Shown here in pieces: positions 1-7,298 of a stretch of DNA of 14,881 bases (positions are counted from its first letter, which is position 1; every line of letters starts with the position of its first letter). A program made the position numbers and the translations under genes. Origin of the DNA: Caryophanales bacterium (GTDB taxonomy: Bacteria > Bacillota > Bacilli > Alicyclobacillales > SLC66); assembly GCA_027341705.1 (NCBI GenBank), contig DAIELO010000009.1, positions 1 to 14,881 on the forward strand, given 5' to 3'. The notes under the pieces were generated by a model that made no database searches, was not told the DNA's origin, and saw only the letters and a program-made list of their open reading frames with translations.

Positions 1-378
1 CAACTGCAACCAGCTTTTCTTACACAGGGAGGACTGAGTGGTGCGTTTTCGGTCGACTCTTTTAATCACCTAGCGGCCGTTCATCCGCTCTTAATCAATT
101 GGTCATTTGCCATTCTTATGTGGGTAACAGGCATTTTGTTGTTAATGAAAAATCATGATGGTGCGCGACGTACAGGATTCTGGCTGTCTGTGATTTTAGC
201 GCTCTTTATCTGGTGGGCAGGCGAAGGCTTTGGGCAGATGCTTACACCGCTTGGTACAGATCCTAATTCAGGGCCGCTGTTTCTCCTCTTGGCACTAAGC
301 ATGCAAAAGTTGCATCAAGAACACGTAGAAGTAAAAAAAAGTAATTTGAACCATTTACATCATCAACCGACTGCATGA
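1..378 (+). CDS. C-terminal part of a membrane protein of unknown function (5' end outside window)
   Basis: The frame is open from base 1 with no stop until TGA at 376-378, so this is the 3' end of a gene that starts upstream of the window. The visible 125 residues contain two or three hydrophobic segments (around residues 30-48, 59-74 and 90-100), and the charged, His-rich tail ends in LHHQPTA. A conserved-looking stretch, GEGFGQMLTPLGTDPNSGPL, sits between the last two helices. I recall similar GFG...TDPN(S/T)GPL segments in uncharacterised bacterial membrane proteins but cannot name the family. The gene is followed directly by an intrinsic terminator, so it is the last gene of its transcript. 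No function can be assigned. Confidence 0.8.
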   Translation, partial: QLQPAFLTQGGLSGAFSVDSFNHLAAVHPLLINWSFAILMWVTGILLLMKNHDGARRTGFWLSVILALFIWWAGEGFGQMLTPLGTDPNSGPLFLLLALSMQKLHQEHVEVKKSNLNHLHHQPTA

Positions 379-384
379 ATTGAC

Positions 385-425
385 AAAACCACTGACTTGC
401 ATAAGCAGGCTGGTGGTTTTTTTTT
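385..425 (+). terminator. Rho-independent terminator after the first gene
   Basis: AAAACCAC (385-392) pairs perfectly with GTGGTTTT (413-420). An inner stem CTTGC (396-400) / GCAGG (405-409, one G-T pair) closes on an ATAA loop, and a run of T spans 417-425. It lies 6 bp past the stop codon of the preceding gene. It separates that gene from the next one, whose longest reading frame begins inside this hairpin. Confidence 0.88.
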
Positions 426-469
426 GTACAATAATAATTAGAGGAAAGTGGTGGGAGGTGAATAGGTTC

Positions 470-1105
470 ATGCAACGTAAGACTGATGGGGTGAGAATTC
501 CGCGGTGGCCTTTTATGATTGCGGTATTATTGATTGGTGTATTAATGAGTGTGCTTTCTGAAAATGTAACGATTGGGCCTAGCTGGATGGCTCTGGTACT
601 TGTTATGATCGCAATCATTCCACTAATGATTGCGGTGATGATGGAGCATCATCAATGGATCAGACGGGTCTCGCTCGCGATTATTTTTTTGTTAACCATC
701 ATATTATTTAGCAGTGTTATTTTTCTCGTCTTCTCTTTATTTACTCATAGTGCCAGCGCAAAAGTGCTATTTGAGGATGCGTTACTTTTATGGTCTGCTA
801 ATGTGATTGTTTTTACCACGTGGTATTGGGAAATGGATCAAGGGGGGCCCACTCATCGACATATTCATGCAGTAGAGGTATCTGACTTGCTATTTCCGCA
901 AATGACACTAACAAATGGGAAATGGAACAATTGGAAGCCGTCTTTTGTAGACTATTTATTTTTAGCGTTTAACACGAGTACGGCTTTTAGTCCCACTGAT
1001 ACGTTGGTCTTGTCCAAGCGCATTAAAATTCTCATGATGACGCAATCGTCGATCTCACTGGTTATTGTCGCGGTGCTGGCAGCTCGGGCTATCAATATCG
1101 CTTGA
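470..1105 (+). CDS. Multi-pass membrane protein with a channel-like C-terminal pore segment
   Basis: This 211-residue protein has hydrophobic helices near residues 15-32, 40-58, 65-90, 100-118 and 185-208. The C-terminal third reads FLAFNTSTAFSPTDTL, then a basic KRIK stretch and a final helix ending AARAIN. This layout (pore loop, then helix) matches two-TM ion channels, in which the filter is normally TVGYGD; here that position reads TAFSPTD. I recall similar proteins in other bacteria annotated as hypothetical or DUF1345-like; the assignment is an inference. The start is set at ATG 470 because GGGAGGTG (453-460) lies 9 bp upstream. The frame extends back to ATG 380, but that start would lie before and within the terminator at 385-425. 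The gene is monocistronic or read with the MFS gene 61 bp downstream. No transport substrate can be stated. Confidence 0.78.
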   Translation: MQRKTDGVRIPRWPFMIAVLLIGVLMSVLSENVTIGPSWMALVLVMIAIIPLMIAVMMEHHQWIRRVSLAIIFLLTIILFSSVIFLVFSLFTHSASAKVLFEDALLLWSANVIVFTTWYWEMDQGGPTHRHIHAVEVSDLLFPQMTLTNGKWNNWKPSFVDYLFLAFNTSTAFSPTDTLVLSKRIKILMMTQSSISLVIVAVLAARAINIA

Positions 1106-1129
1106 CAGAAATATGTGCTATGATAATTT
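1102..1129 (+). promoter_or_regulatory. Candidate sigma-A promoter of the MFS gene
   Basis: A perfect -35 TTGACA (1102-1107) is followed after 16 bp by TAATTT (1124-1129); an alternative -10 is GATAAT at 1122-1127 with 14-bp spacing. It overlaps the last codon of the preceding gene and lies about 40 bp upstream of the MFS start, which is consistent with a short leader. No experimental support is available. Confidence 0.5.
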
Positions 1130-1144
1130 CGGAATTATTTCTGT
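1105..1144. repeat. Nested inverted repeats over the MFS promoter
   Basis: ACAGAAAT (1105-1112) and ATTTCTGT (1137-1144) are perfect inverted copies 24 bp apart. Between them ATAATT (1123-1128) and AATTAT (1133-1138) form a second perfect inverted repeat around TCGG. The outer left arm overlaps the -35 box and the inner repeat covers the -10 region. This is where an operator would be expected. It could also fold as an RNA hairpin with a TCGG loop if transcription began further upstream. No cognate regulator gene adjoins it. Confidence 0.45.
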
Positions 1145-1166
1145 TATCGAAGGAATGTGAGCGTGT

Positions 1167-2459
1167 TTGGTAAAATGGTCAAACTTGAAATCGATGCATC
1201 ATATTACCAAACGCCTATTGCTAATACGCTTTTTGCGAAGTATTGGTCAAGGGGCGATGGTCGTAGACCTTACTTTGTACTTAAAAGATCTCCACTGGTC
1301 AGGGGTGGGAATAGGCGGGGTAACCACAGCAGCAGGTCTAGTAGGGGCTGTGTTAATCCTGCTTGTCGGACTACTAAGTGATCGCATGGGCCGACGTCCT
1401 TTTTTATTGATCTACGAGGGATTGACGATTATTTCTGCTGTTTTGGCTGCGATTACCTCTTACGCGATGATTCTTATTTTAGGGATCGTGATTGCGGGGT
1501 TTGGCAGGGGACAAAGTGGGGCTGCAGGACCATTTGGCCCAGCGGAGCAAGCATGGCTCGCAAGGCATGTGAAGCAGGCAGACCGGGGATTTGTTTTTAG
1601 CTTGAATAATGCGGCGGGGTTTGTCGGGATGGCCATCGGTGCAGTGATTGGTGGCTTGCCGGGATTGTTTCAACATGTGTTGCCGATTGTGGCCTATCGC
1701 CCGGTTTTTATCATGGTGGGCGTGATCTCGCTCTTGTGTATGTTGATTCTGATCATGACTCGTGAAGAGCCAAAGGAGGCTACACCGTTTGATCTCAACT
1801 TGCCTGTCAGTGGACAGACAGAATCATCAGTTGGGGAGAGGGAAAGTCGGATTCGCAAGCAGGAGAATCGTTCGATTTTCAAATTGGCGATCATCAATAC
1901 CTTAAATGGGCTAGCTGTTGGTTTGACAGGTCCAATGATGGCATATTGGTTTAGCCTGCGCTATGGAGTTAGTACATCAGCTATCGGAATGACGTTGTCC
2001 GTTGGCTTTTTGATGACGGGCATTTCCTCACTTATCAACGGATTTCTCGCGGAGCGCATCGGTATGGTTCGTTCGGTTACGTGGATGCGCGTGATTGGAT
2101 CATTGATGATGTTCATTATGCCTTGGATGCCCAACTTTGCCTTTGCATCCGTGTTATTCATCATTCGTGGGGCGATCAATCGGGGCACGCAGGGTAGCCG
2201 AACGGCACTCAGTGCCAGCCTGACCCGAGATCAACGGCGCGGATTTGCGGCCAGTATTAATGCGCTTTCTATGCGACTTCCCTCGTCGATCGGACCGACA
2301 GTCTCTGGATACCTGTTTGATGCCGGAGACTTAGCACTTCCTCTTATCTTGACAGCAGGGTTACAACTCGCCAATGCGGCTATTTACCAATGGGCATTTG
2401 GTTCGTACGATGGACGCCGTGATCCCAAGTCAAAGAATTCTGAATCCGCTTCGTTATAA
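1167..2459 (+). CDS. Major facilitator superfamily (MFS) transporter
   Basis: This 430-residue protein has the usual MFS length and about twelve hydrophobic segments in two halves. The halves are joined by a charged cytoplasmic loop at about residues 197-235 (EEPKEATPFD...GERESRIRKQENRS). The family signature between helices 2 and 3 is clear: GLLSDRMGRR at residues 68-77 (motif A, G-x3-D-x2-G-R-R). The equivalent loop in the second half reads GFLAERIGMVRS. It is expected to move a small solute across the cytoplasmic membrane by proton coupling, and drug or metabolite efflux is common for such proteins, but the substrate cannot be read from the sequence. The start is taken as TTG 1167, with AAGGA at 1150-1154 about 12 bp upstream; ATG 1194 is the alternative but lacks a ribosome site. 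The gene appears to stand alone. Confidence 0.9.
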   Translation: MVKWSNLKSMHHITKRLLLIRFLRSIGQGAMVVDLTLYLKDLHWSGVGIGGVTTAAGLVGAVLILLVGLLSDRMGRRPFLLIYEGLTIISAVLAAITSYAMILILGIVIAGFGRGQSGAAGPFGPAEQAWLARHVKQADRGFVFSLNNAAGFVGMAIGAVIGGLPGLFQHVLPIVAYRPVFIMVGVISLLCMLILIMTREEPKEATPFDLNLPVSGQTESSVGERESRIRKQENRSIFKLAIINTLNGLAVGLTGPMMAYWFSLRYGVSTSAIGMTLSVGFLMTGISSLINGFLAERIGMVRSVTWMRVIGSLMMFIMPWMPNFAFASVLFIIRGAINRGTQGSRTALSASLTRDQRRGFAASINALSMRLPSSIGPTVSGYLFDAGDLALPLILTAGLQLANAAIYQWAFGSYDGRRDPKSKNSESASL

Positions 2460-2634
2460 ACATGTTATCCACCGCTTTTATCAGAGTTATCCCCAAATTC
2501 TGTGGATAACTCGCGACATTCTGTTGATTTGGTCATAATATTTGAAATATGTAACCTATTTCACTTTGCTTGCGTCTATGTATAAGAAATTATAGATCGC
2601 AGGCATTTTTTTGCCTGTATAAAGGGGTGTTACC
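2460..2634. promoter_or_regulatory. Intergenic region with DnaA-box-like sites, AT-rich palindrome and leader hairpin
   Basis: Three 9-mers match the DnaA box TTATNCACA. TTATCCACC (2465-2473) and TTATCCCCA (2487-2495) each differ at one position, and TGTGGATAA (2501-2509) is a perfect box on the minus strand. The last two lie in a perfect 9-bp inverted repeat, GAGTTATCC (2484-2492) / GGATAACTC (2504-2512). An AT-rich stretch follows with a perfect odd palindrome ATATTT-G-AAATAT (2538-2550). A leader hairpin CAGGCA/TGCCTG (2600-2605/2612-2617) precedes the ribosome site AAAGGGGTG (2621-2629). A weak promoter is possible: TTGCTT (2566-2571) and TATAGA (2591-2596) with 19-bp spacing. No T-run follows the large repeat, so it is not a standard terminator. 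Confidence 0.5.
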
Positions 2635-4953
2635 ATGCAACATCGATGGCTGAAAAATAGTGGAGTTGCTGTTGCCGTGATGATGGGGGTCACTTTGACG
2701 ATCAATCCCGGCGCGATAGGTTCTACCGTGTGGGCTGCTGCTTCATCAAATGAACCTGCTGTGCCAAAGCTCTCAGAAGCACAAGCACTGGCATTGGTGA
2801 AAACAACTTTTACGGTTCCAGAGAAGTACACATTGCAAAATGAAAATTACAACCAAGGGAATCAAGGTAATGCGGGTACTTATAATTTCAACTACCAAAT
2901 GCAAAATGGTTTGCTGAATACTTCAATCAACGTCACTGTCGATGCAAACAGTGGCACCATCTTGAATTATAATCAATATGATCCCAACTCAGGATTTACG
3001 TTTCCGGCACCAGTATCAGAAATGCAGGCAAAAGCAATGGCTATAACGTGGGCGAAGAAATTGTATCCAGACAAGATGGCGCAGGTGAAGTTGATGCCAC
3101 TAACTCCGCAGCCGCAACTTCTGATCACCCCCACCATATACACGTACAACTTTGAGCGCATGATTCATGGCATTCCTGTCCCATTTGATGGGTTTTCAGT
3201 CGCAATAGACCAAAATGGCAACTTGTCTTCCGTAAATTATAATTGGACCACACAGGGACTGCCTGCAGCAGGTTCTCAAATCAGCACGGCACATGCGGAG
3301 AGCCTCTATAAAAAATCAATGATCGTACACCTCGCCTATGTACAGCAGTGGGTGTCTGGCAATGTGGCGCAAAACATTCTTGCTTATGTACAGCATCAAC
3401 CGAATTCAAATAGTTATTTCTCGAGTGGACCATATTCAGGGAACCAATCCATTGGTACGCCTGTGATCAATGCACTTACTGGAAAATTGATTGATTCAAA
3501 TGGCAGCGCCTACGTCATGACACCGTATAAATCACCAATACCGTTGGTGGCAGGTGGGCCGATTTGGCCCGCTGTGCTCCCCAAAGTGAATTGGACACGG
3601 GCACAATCATTTCAATATGCACAGCACACAATTGCTTCACTGGGTTTTTCGCTTAAGGACTTAAAACTTTCTAACAGTAACGAGTACGGTGGAGGCAATA
3701 ACGATGATATTTGGAATTTTTCTTGGAGCACACCACAGAAAGTGCGAGTGAATGTGGGGGTTGACGCTACCTATGGGTACTTGAATAGTTTTAATCAATT
3801 TTCTGCCAACAATAAATTTAAGAAAATCATTCCCACTTCCAAGGTGCCACAAAAAGTGAGAGTAACGCAGACTCAAGCGCTTGCCCTCGCAAAAAAAGAC
3901 CTCATCTCGCTTTTTCCCAACGATACAGGTGGGATCAGTGTCAAACTGCAACCCAACCAAAACACAAAATTCGGTAATGGTTGGTGGTTTAACATTAGTG
4001 CGTTGGTGAATGGCATCCCCTATCAAGCGAATTCCGGCAACATGACAATTGATTGGAATACCGGCGGCATACAAAATTTGAATTGGATGTACAGTCTACC
4101 GACCAGTCCACTATCTGCGCCAAGTAGCGCAATTTCCGCTGCGAAGGCACAATCGCTCTGGTTAAATATGGCCAAGTTGCAACTTGAATATATACAGGTC
4201 TATGTTGCTGGAAAAACAAAAACGGAACTTGTCTATGCGCCGATTCTACCAACTGGCAATAATTTGACATTAGATGCTACGTCGGGTCAATTTCTCTATG
4301 CGGGCTATCCGAAAGACTCGCTGCCCTACTCAGGACCAATTGAGGATCTCCAAGGTGTCCCCGGTGCCGCGCAGATTCAGGTGCTAGCAGACCGAGATCT
4401 GATTGCAGTGAGTCCGATGGGTAAAGTAAACCCTCAACAAGTGGTGACACTCGGAGACTTTATCCAACTACTGACGGCCGCATTTTCGCAGAATAATAGT
4501 TACAATCCAAATCCAGGACAGTCGATTCCCGCATCCTTAAAGGAATTGTTGCAACAAATCCCAAGTACTTCTTTACAAGAACAGCAGGCGATTGGCAGCG
4601 CTTATCAACTAGGCTGGTTGCCAAGCAGTGAACCGCTGCAACTGAGTGCTCCACTCACCCGTGTAGTGGCTGCGGAAATTTTGGCGCGAGTGCTTGACCT
4701 GAGTCCGCTTCTTAGCCATGCGACGGCGTTTTCGCTTCAGGCGACAGATCTCAGTTCCATCCCTGCGAACCACTATGCTGCAGTAGCGTTAGCAGTGAAT
4801 CTTGGGCTGATTCCGCTGCAAAATGGAGCGTTTAATCCATCCGGCAGTATGAATTTAAGTGATGAAGCGATTGCTACGGTGGAAACAGCCACGGTGGCTA
4901 GCCAAATGCACCTGTATAGCAATGTGAATAATGGTATGGGGGCAATGGGTTAA
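2635..4953 (+). CDS. Exported YcdB/YcdC-like repeat protein with C-terminal SLH-like region
   Basis: This 772-residue protein opens with a Sec signal peptide: basic MQHRWLK, a hydrophobic core at 10-30, and likely cleavage near VWA-AAS at about residue 35. The body carries repeated PepSY/YcdB-type units, each an acidic or basic helix (SEAQALALVKTTF, VSEMQAKAMAITWAKKLYP, TRAQSFQYAQHTI, TQTQALALAKKDLI) followed by strands with a V.VDA.SG.I turn. Two longer segments, ISTAHAESLYKK (from about 216) and ISAAKAQSLWLN (from about 500), recur about 284 residues apart, which suggests an internal duplication. From about residue 567 the sequence resembles degenerate S-layer homology modules (I.DL.GVP.AAQIQVLADRDLI; AVALAVNLGLIP..NGAFNPSG..NLSDEA). 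Proteins of this type are wall-associated; the role is unknown. ATG 2635 follows AAAGGGGTG by 5 bp. The protein is rich in Asn, Gln and Ser, and no Cys was noticed. Confidence 0.85.
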   Translation: MQHRWLKNSGVAVAVMMGVTLTINPGAIGSTVWAAASSNEPAVPKLSEAQALALVKTTFTVPEKYTLQNENYNQGNQGNAGTYNFNYQMQNGLLNTSINVTVDANSGTILNYNQYDPNSGFTFPAPVSEMQAKAMAITWAKKLYPDKMAQVKLMPLTPQPQLLITPTIYTYNFERMIHGIPVPFDGFSVAIDQNGNLSSVNYNWTTQGLPAAGSQISTAHAESLYKKSMIVHLAYVQQWVSGNVAQNILAYVQHQPNSNSYFSSGPYSGNQSIGTPVINALTGKLIDSNGSAYVMTPYKSPIPLVAGGPIWPAVLPKVNWTRAQSFQYAQHTIASLGFSLKDLKLSNSNEYGGGNNDDIWNFSWSTPQKVRVNVGVDATYGYLNSFNQFSANNKFKKIIPTSKVPQKVRVTQTQALALAKKDLISLFPNDTGGISVKLQPNQNTKFGNGWWFNISALVNGIPYQANSGNMTIDWNTGGIQNLNWMYSLPTSPLSAPSSAISAAKAQSLWLNMAKLQLEYIQVYVAGKTKTELVYAPILPTGNNLTLDATSGQFLYAGYPKDSLPYSGPIEDLQGVPGAAQIQVLADRDLIAVSPMGKVNPQQVVTLGDFIQLLTAAFSQNNSYNPNPGQSIPASLKELLQQIPSTSLQEQQAIGSAYQLGWLPSSEPLQLSAPLTRVVAAEILARVLDLSPLLSHATAFSLQATDLSSIPANHYAAVALAVNLGLIPLQNGAFNPSGSMNLSDEAIATVETATVASQMHLYSNVNNGMGAMG

Positions 4954-4964
4954 CTGATGCTGAT

Positions 4965-6152
4965 TTACCATGGGTTCACCTCATGTGTGACTTCTCTTAC
5001 GCCATCACCGATCGCACTCATATAAAAAGATGGCTGTAGACCCGTAGCATGGAGATAAGAAGTAGTAACTCTTGTTGTAAAGTCCTTTATCGCGGTCTCA
5101 TGAACCAGGCTTACTGTGCAGCCGCCAAAACCGGCACCAGTCATCCTTGAACCAAGGCAGCCCTCGACCTGCCACTGTGCTTCAACCAACGCATCCAATT
5201 CTGGGCCAGTTACTTCGTAATCGTCCCTTAGTGAACGATGCGATTCATTGAGAAGCTGTCCGAATTGTTCAAGATGATGTTCCTTTAATGCAACGACTGC
5301 TTGAATCACTCGTTGATTTTCGGTCATTACATGGCGAGCTCTTTTTATTAGGATTGGATGATCAATGAATGCTTCGAGGTTGTTCAATGTCCCATTGTCT
5401 TCCACCAGATACCGCATGGCTGGTTGATGTTTTCTTAGTTGTTGTAATGCCAGATCGCATTCCTTGCGCCGTTCATTGTATTTGGAGTCAGAGAGTTTAC
5501 GAGCTTTGTTGGTATTCGTGATGACCAAGCGATAACTGTCCAAATTCGCAGGAATGTATTCATAGTCAAGTGTATCAGTATTGAGCAAGATGGCGTGGTC
5601 AGCCTTGCCCATACCCACTGCAAACTGATCCATCACACCACATTGGACGCCTACAAATTCATTTTCAGCTTTTTGTGCAAGTTGAACCAAATCCACGGTA
5701 GAATATTGTAACCCACCTAGCGTGTTTAGGGCATATGCAGTAACTAGTTCCACAGCGGCGGAACTGGATAACCCCGCCTGATTAGGAAGATTACTTATTA
5801 AATAAAAATCGCCGGCAGGAATGTTGTTGCTGCCGGCATCTGCCATGACCTGATAGATGCCTTTCATGTAATTTGCAAAATCACCCGACTCCCCTTTATG
5901 AATGGAAGTGATAGACGTGGTGATGATATTAGGGAAGTCGGCAGATGCAAATCGACTGATGCCATCATGGCGTTCTCTAATGAACAGCCAAGTGCCTAAT
6001 GTTAACGCGGCAGGCAACACAAGGCCGCCATTGTAATCAATGTGTTCTCCGATTAGATTCACCCGACCTGGTGCAAAAAATATTCGCGTCTCTCGCTTGT
6101 CCCCAGGTGAAAAGGAGAGAAAGTCATTCCAAGATTTTGTTCTATTCATCAT
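4965..6152 (-). CDS. galK: Galactokinase
   Basis: This enzyme phosphorylates alpha-D-galactose with ATP to galactose-1-phosphate, the first committed Leloir step, in the cytoplasm. It is a GHMP kinase of 395 residues, the usual bacterial length. The galactokinase signature PGRVNLIGEHIDYNGG lies at residues 28-43, the ATP-binding loop NLPNQAGLSSSAA at about 121-133, the expected catalytic Asp in GVMDQF at D175, and the third GHMP motif SRMTGAGFGG at 335-344. Compared with the common LPxGAGLSSS version, the loop has NQAG, a known kind of variation. Tandem ATGs at 6152 and 6149 follow AGAGGGAG (6166-6159) with 6 or 9 bp spacing. Both overlap the end of galT (11 or 8 bp), implying translational coupling. 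The longer frame back to 6194 lies inside galT and lacks a ribosome site. The gene ends 11 bp from the convergent upstream gene. Confidence 0.96.
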   Translation of the reverse strand: MMNRTKSWNDFLSFSPGDKRETRIFFAPGRVNLIGEHIDYNGGLVLPAALTLGTWLFIRERHDGISRFASADFPNIITTSITSIHKGESGDFANYMKGIYQVMADAGSNNIPAGDFYLISNLPNQAGLSSSAAVELVTAYALNTLGGLQYSTVDLVQLAQKAENEFVGVQCGVMDQFAVGMGKADHAILLNTDTLDYEYIPANLDSYRLVITNTNKARKLSDSKYNERRKECDLALQQLRKHQPAMRYLVEDNGTLNNLEAFIDHPILIKRARHVMTENQRVIQAVVALKEHHLEQFGQLLNESHRSLRDDYEVTGPELDALVEAQWQVEGCLGSRMTGAGFGGCTVSLVHETAIKDFTTRVTTSYLHATGLQPSFYMSAIGDGVREVTHEVNPW

Positions 6153-7131
6153 GATATACTCCCTCTTTTGCGGCTGCGCGCATGACCGCTTCACGAAGCA
6201 TGGTGGATGTATCTTCTACCGCAGTGGGATTGCAAGGTGCCCAAGCACCCGTCTCTGAAGAAGCTAAAAACTTAAGTTTATTTTGATCCCTTAGTGGAGG
6301 ATAAAATTCAATATGAAAGTGGTAGTAATCGTCGACTGGATCAGTATTAACCGGTTTTTGATGAACGACCATCATGTAAGGGAACTCTCGTGAAAAAAGT
6401 GCGTCCATCCCTGCGACCACGCGTTGTAGTATCAGTGCCAAGTCTGTTTTTTCCTCGTCCGTAAAGTCGGTGATGCCCGGACGGTGGTTTTTGCTCGAAA
6501 TCATAACACCAAAAGGGTAGTCGGTGAAAAAAGGAATATAGGCGATAAAATGCGCTGTCTGATCGATGACCCGATCGGCAAAGTCGCTCTCTTCTTGATT
6601 AATGTCACAGATCAGGCAACGACCGGTGTGCTCATGGTGTTCTTTTGATGCATCCAACTCGATGCGAATTTTTTGTGGTATATAAGGATAGGCATAAATT
6701 TGACCATGGGGGTGGGGCATTGTCACACCCACTTCTTCCCCGCGATTTTCAAAAAGTAGTACGTATTTGTGATGAAGATCCCTACTTAAGGCAACAAACC
6801 GTTCTTCCCAAAGATTGATTAGTTTGCGAATGTGCATGACAGAAAGTTTGGGTAAGGAAGCGTGATGGTCTGAAGAATAGAGGATCACTTCACATTTTCC
6901 ATAAGCAGGTTGCACAGGATAAAGTGCGGTACCTTGTATATCAGGCTCAGGCGGAAATGGAGACAAGGCAGGAAAATCATTATCATAAGCGAATACATCA
7001 TAATGATTCGGTACCTTTCCCGATCCCGGGCAAAATGGGCAATAATCTGCGGGCATTTGCGGCCTTGCTTGCCTGTTTGAGGCTACCATGGTCCAGTCTT
7101 TAAGCAGCGGATTATAACGTAATTCAGTCAA
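6142..7131 (-). CDS. galT: Galactose-1-phosphate uridylyltransferase
   Basis: This enzyme exchanges UMP between UDP-glucose and galactose-1-phosphate to give UDP-galactose and glucose-1-phosphate. It is 329 residues long, slightly shorter than the E. coli enzyme (about 348). The histidine-triad active site HPHGQ is at 140-144, with the expected nucleophile H142. Zinc-type CPFC is at 31-34, a second CLIC pair at 172-175, and the C-terminal HFHIEFYPP at 271-279 corresponds to the HxH..FYPP block of class I GalT. The start is TTG 7131, supported by AGGAGTG (7145-7139) 7 bp upstream; no ATG lies nearby. It is the first gene of a galT-galK operon reading leftward, divergent from the DeoR-type regulator, with a promoter at 7209-7180. 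galE, needed to regenerate UDP-glucose, is not in the window. Confidence 0.96.
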   Translation of the reverse strand: MTELRYNPLLKDWTMVASNRQARPQMPADYCPFCPGSGKVPNHYDVFAYDNDFPALSPFPPEPDIQGTALYPVQPAYGKCEVILYSSDHHASLPKLSVMHIRKLINLWEERFVALSRDLHHKYVLLFENRGEEVGVTMPHPHGQIYAYPYIPQKIRIELDASKEHHEHTGRCLICDINQEESDFADRVIDQTAHFIAYIPFFTDYPFGVMISSKNHRPGITDFTDEEKTDLALILQRVVAGMDALFSREFPYMMVVHQKPVNTDPVDDYYHFHIEFYPPLRDQNKLKFLASSETGAWAPCNPTAVEDTSTMLREAVMRAAAKEGVYHDE

Positions 7132-7179
7132 TGAATTTCACTCCTAAACCAACATAGGTATAACTGATGAATCACTCTC

Positions 7180-7209
7180 ATCATAATCTTTTTCACATCA
7201 ATATATCAA
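7180..7209 (-). promoter_or_regulatory. Candidate promoter of galTK
   Basis: Read on the minus strand, TTGATA (7209-7204) and TATGAT (7185-7180) are separated by 18 bp, close to the sigma-A consensus. The -35 box falls inside the tandem ATCAATAT repeats and the left arm of the 9-bp inverted repeat lies in the spacer, so a bound repressor would block it. The expected leader to TTG 7131 is about 40 nt. Confidence 0.55.
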
Positions 7210-7233
7210 TATTTCAATTTTATTTGTGAAAAA
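7189..7233. promoter_or_regulatory. Probable operator between galTK and the DeoR-type regulator
   Basis: TTTTTCACA (7189-7197) and TGTGAAAAA (7225-7233) are perfect 9-bp inverted copies. Between them are three 8-bp tandem units: ATCAATAT (7197-7204), ATCAATAT (7205-7212) and TTCAATTT (7213-7220). DeoR-family regulators often bind several spaced or direct repeats and oligomerise. The location over the galT promoter and next to the regulator gene makes this the obvious binding region. It is inferred from sequence only. Confidence 0.55.
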
Positions 7234-7298
7234 CAGAAAATTAATATGGACATTTTGTTGGGATTGGAGTACATTGCAATTAAATCAGGAGGATTGTG

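Noticed and set aside
380..469. Upstream extension of the channel-like membrane protein from ATG 380
   Set aside because: It runs through the intrinsic terminator at 385-425 and has no ribosome site, whereas ATG 470 has GGGAGGTG at proper distance.
1157..1381. 74-codon frame overlapping the start of the MFS gene
   Set aside because: It is an alternative frame of the MFS gene with a low-complexity basic composition (RSSRSSRG) and no family features.
2484..2512. Intrinsic terminator of the MFS gene
   Set aside because: The perfect 9-bp inverted repeat has an 11-nt internal spacer and no T-run after it.
2460..2560. Chromosomal replication origin (oriC) or plasmid origin
   Set aside because: Only three boxes are present, and no dnaA, dnaN, rep or parAB gene lies nearby; a DnaA-binding cluster is the more modest reading.
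3661..4074. 137-codon minus-strand frame inside the YcdB-like gene
   Set aside because: It is antisense to a convincing exported-protein gene and shows no domain, start signal or hydrophobic pattern of its own.
6153..6194. N-terminal extension of galactokinase (14 extra residues)
   Set aside because: The extension lies entirely in galT with no ribosome site, while AGAGGGAG sits correctly for ATG 6152/6149.
7197..7220. CRISPR or microsatellite repeat
   Set aside because: Only three 8-bp units occur, the third imperfect, with no spacers; the promoter location favours an operator.
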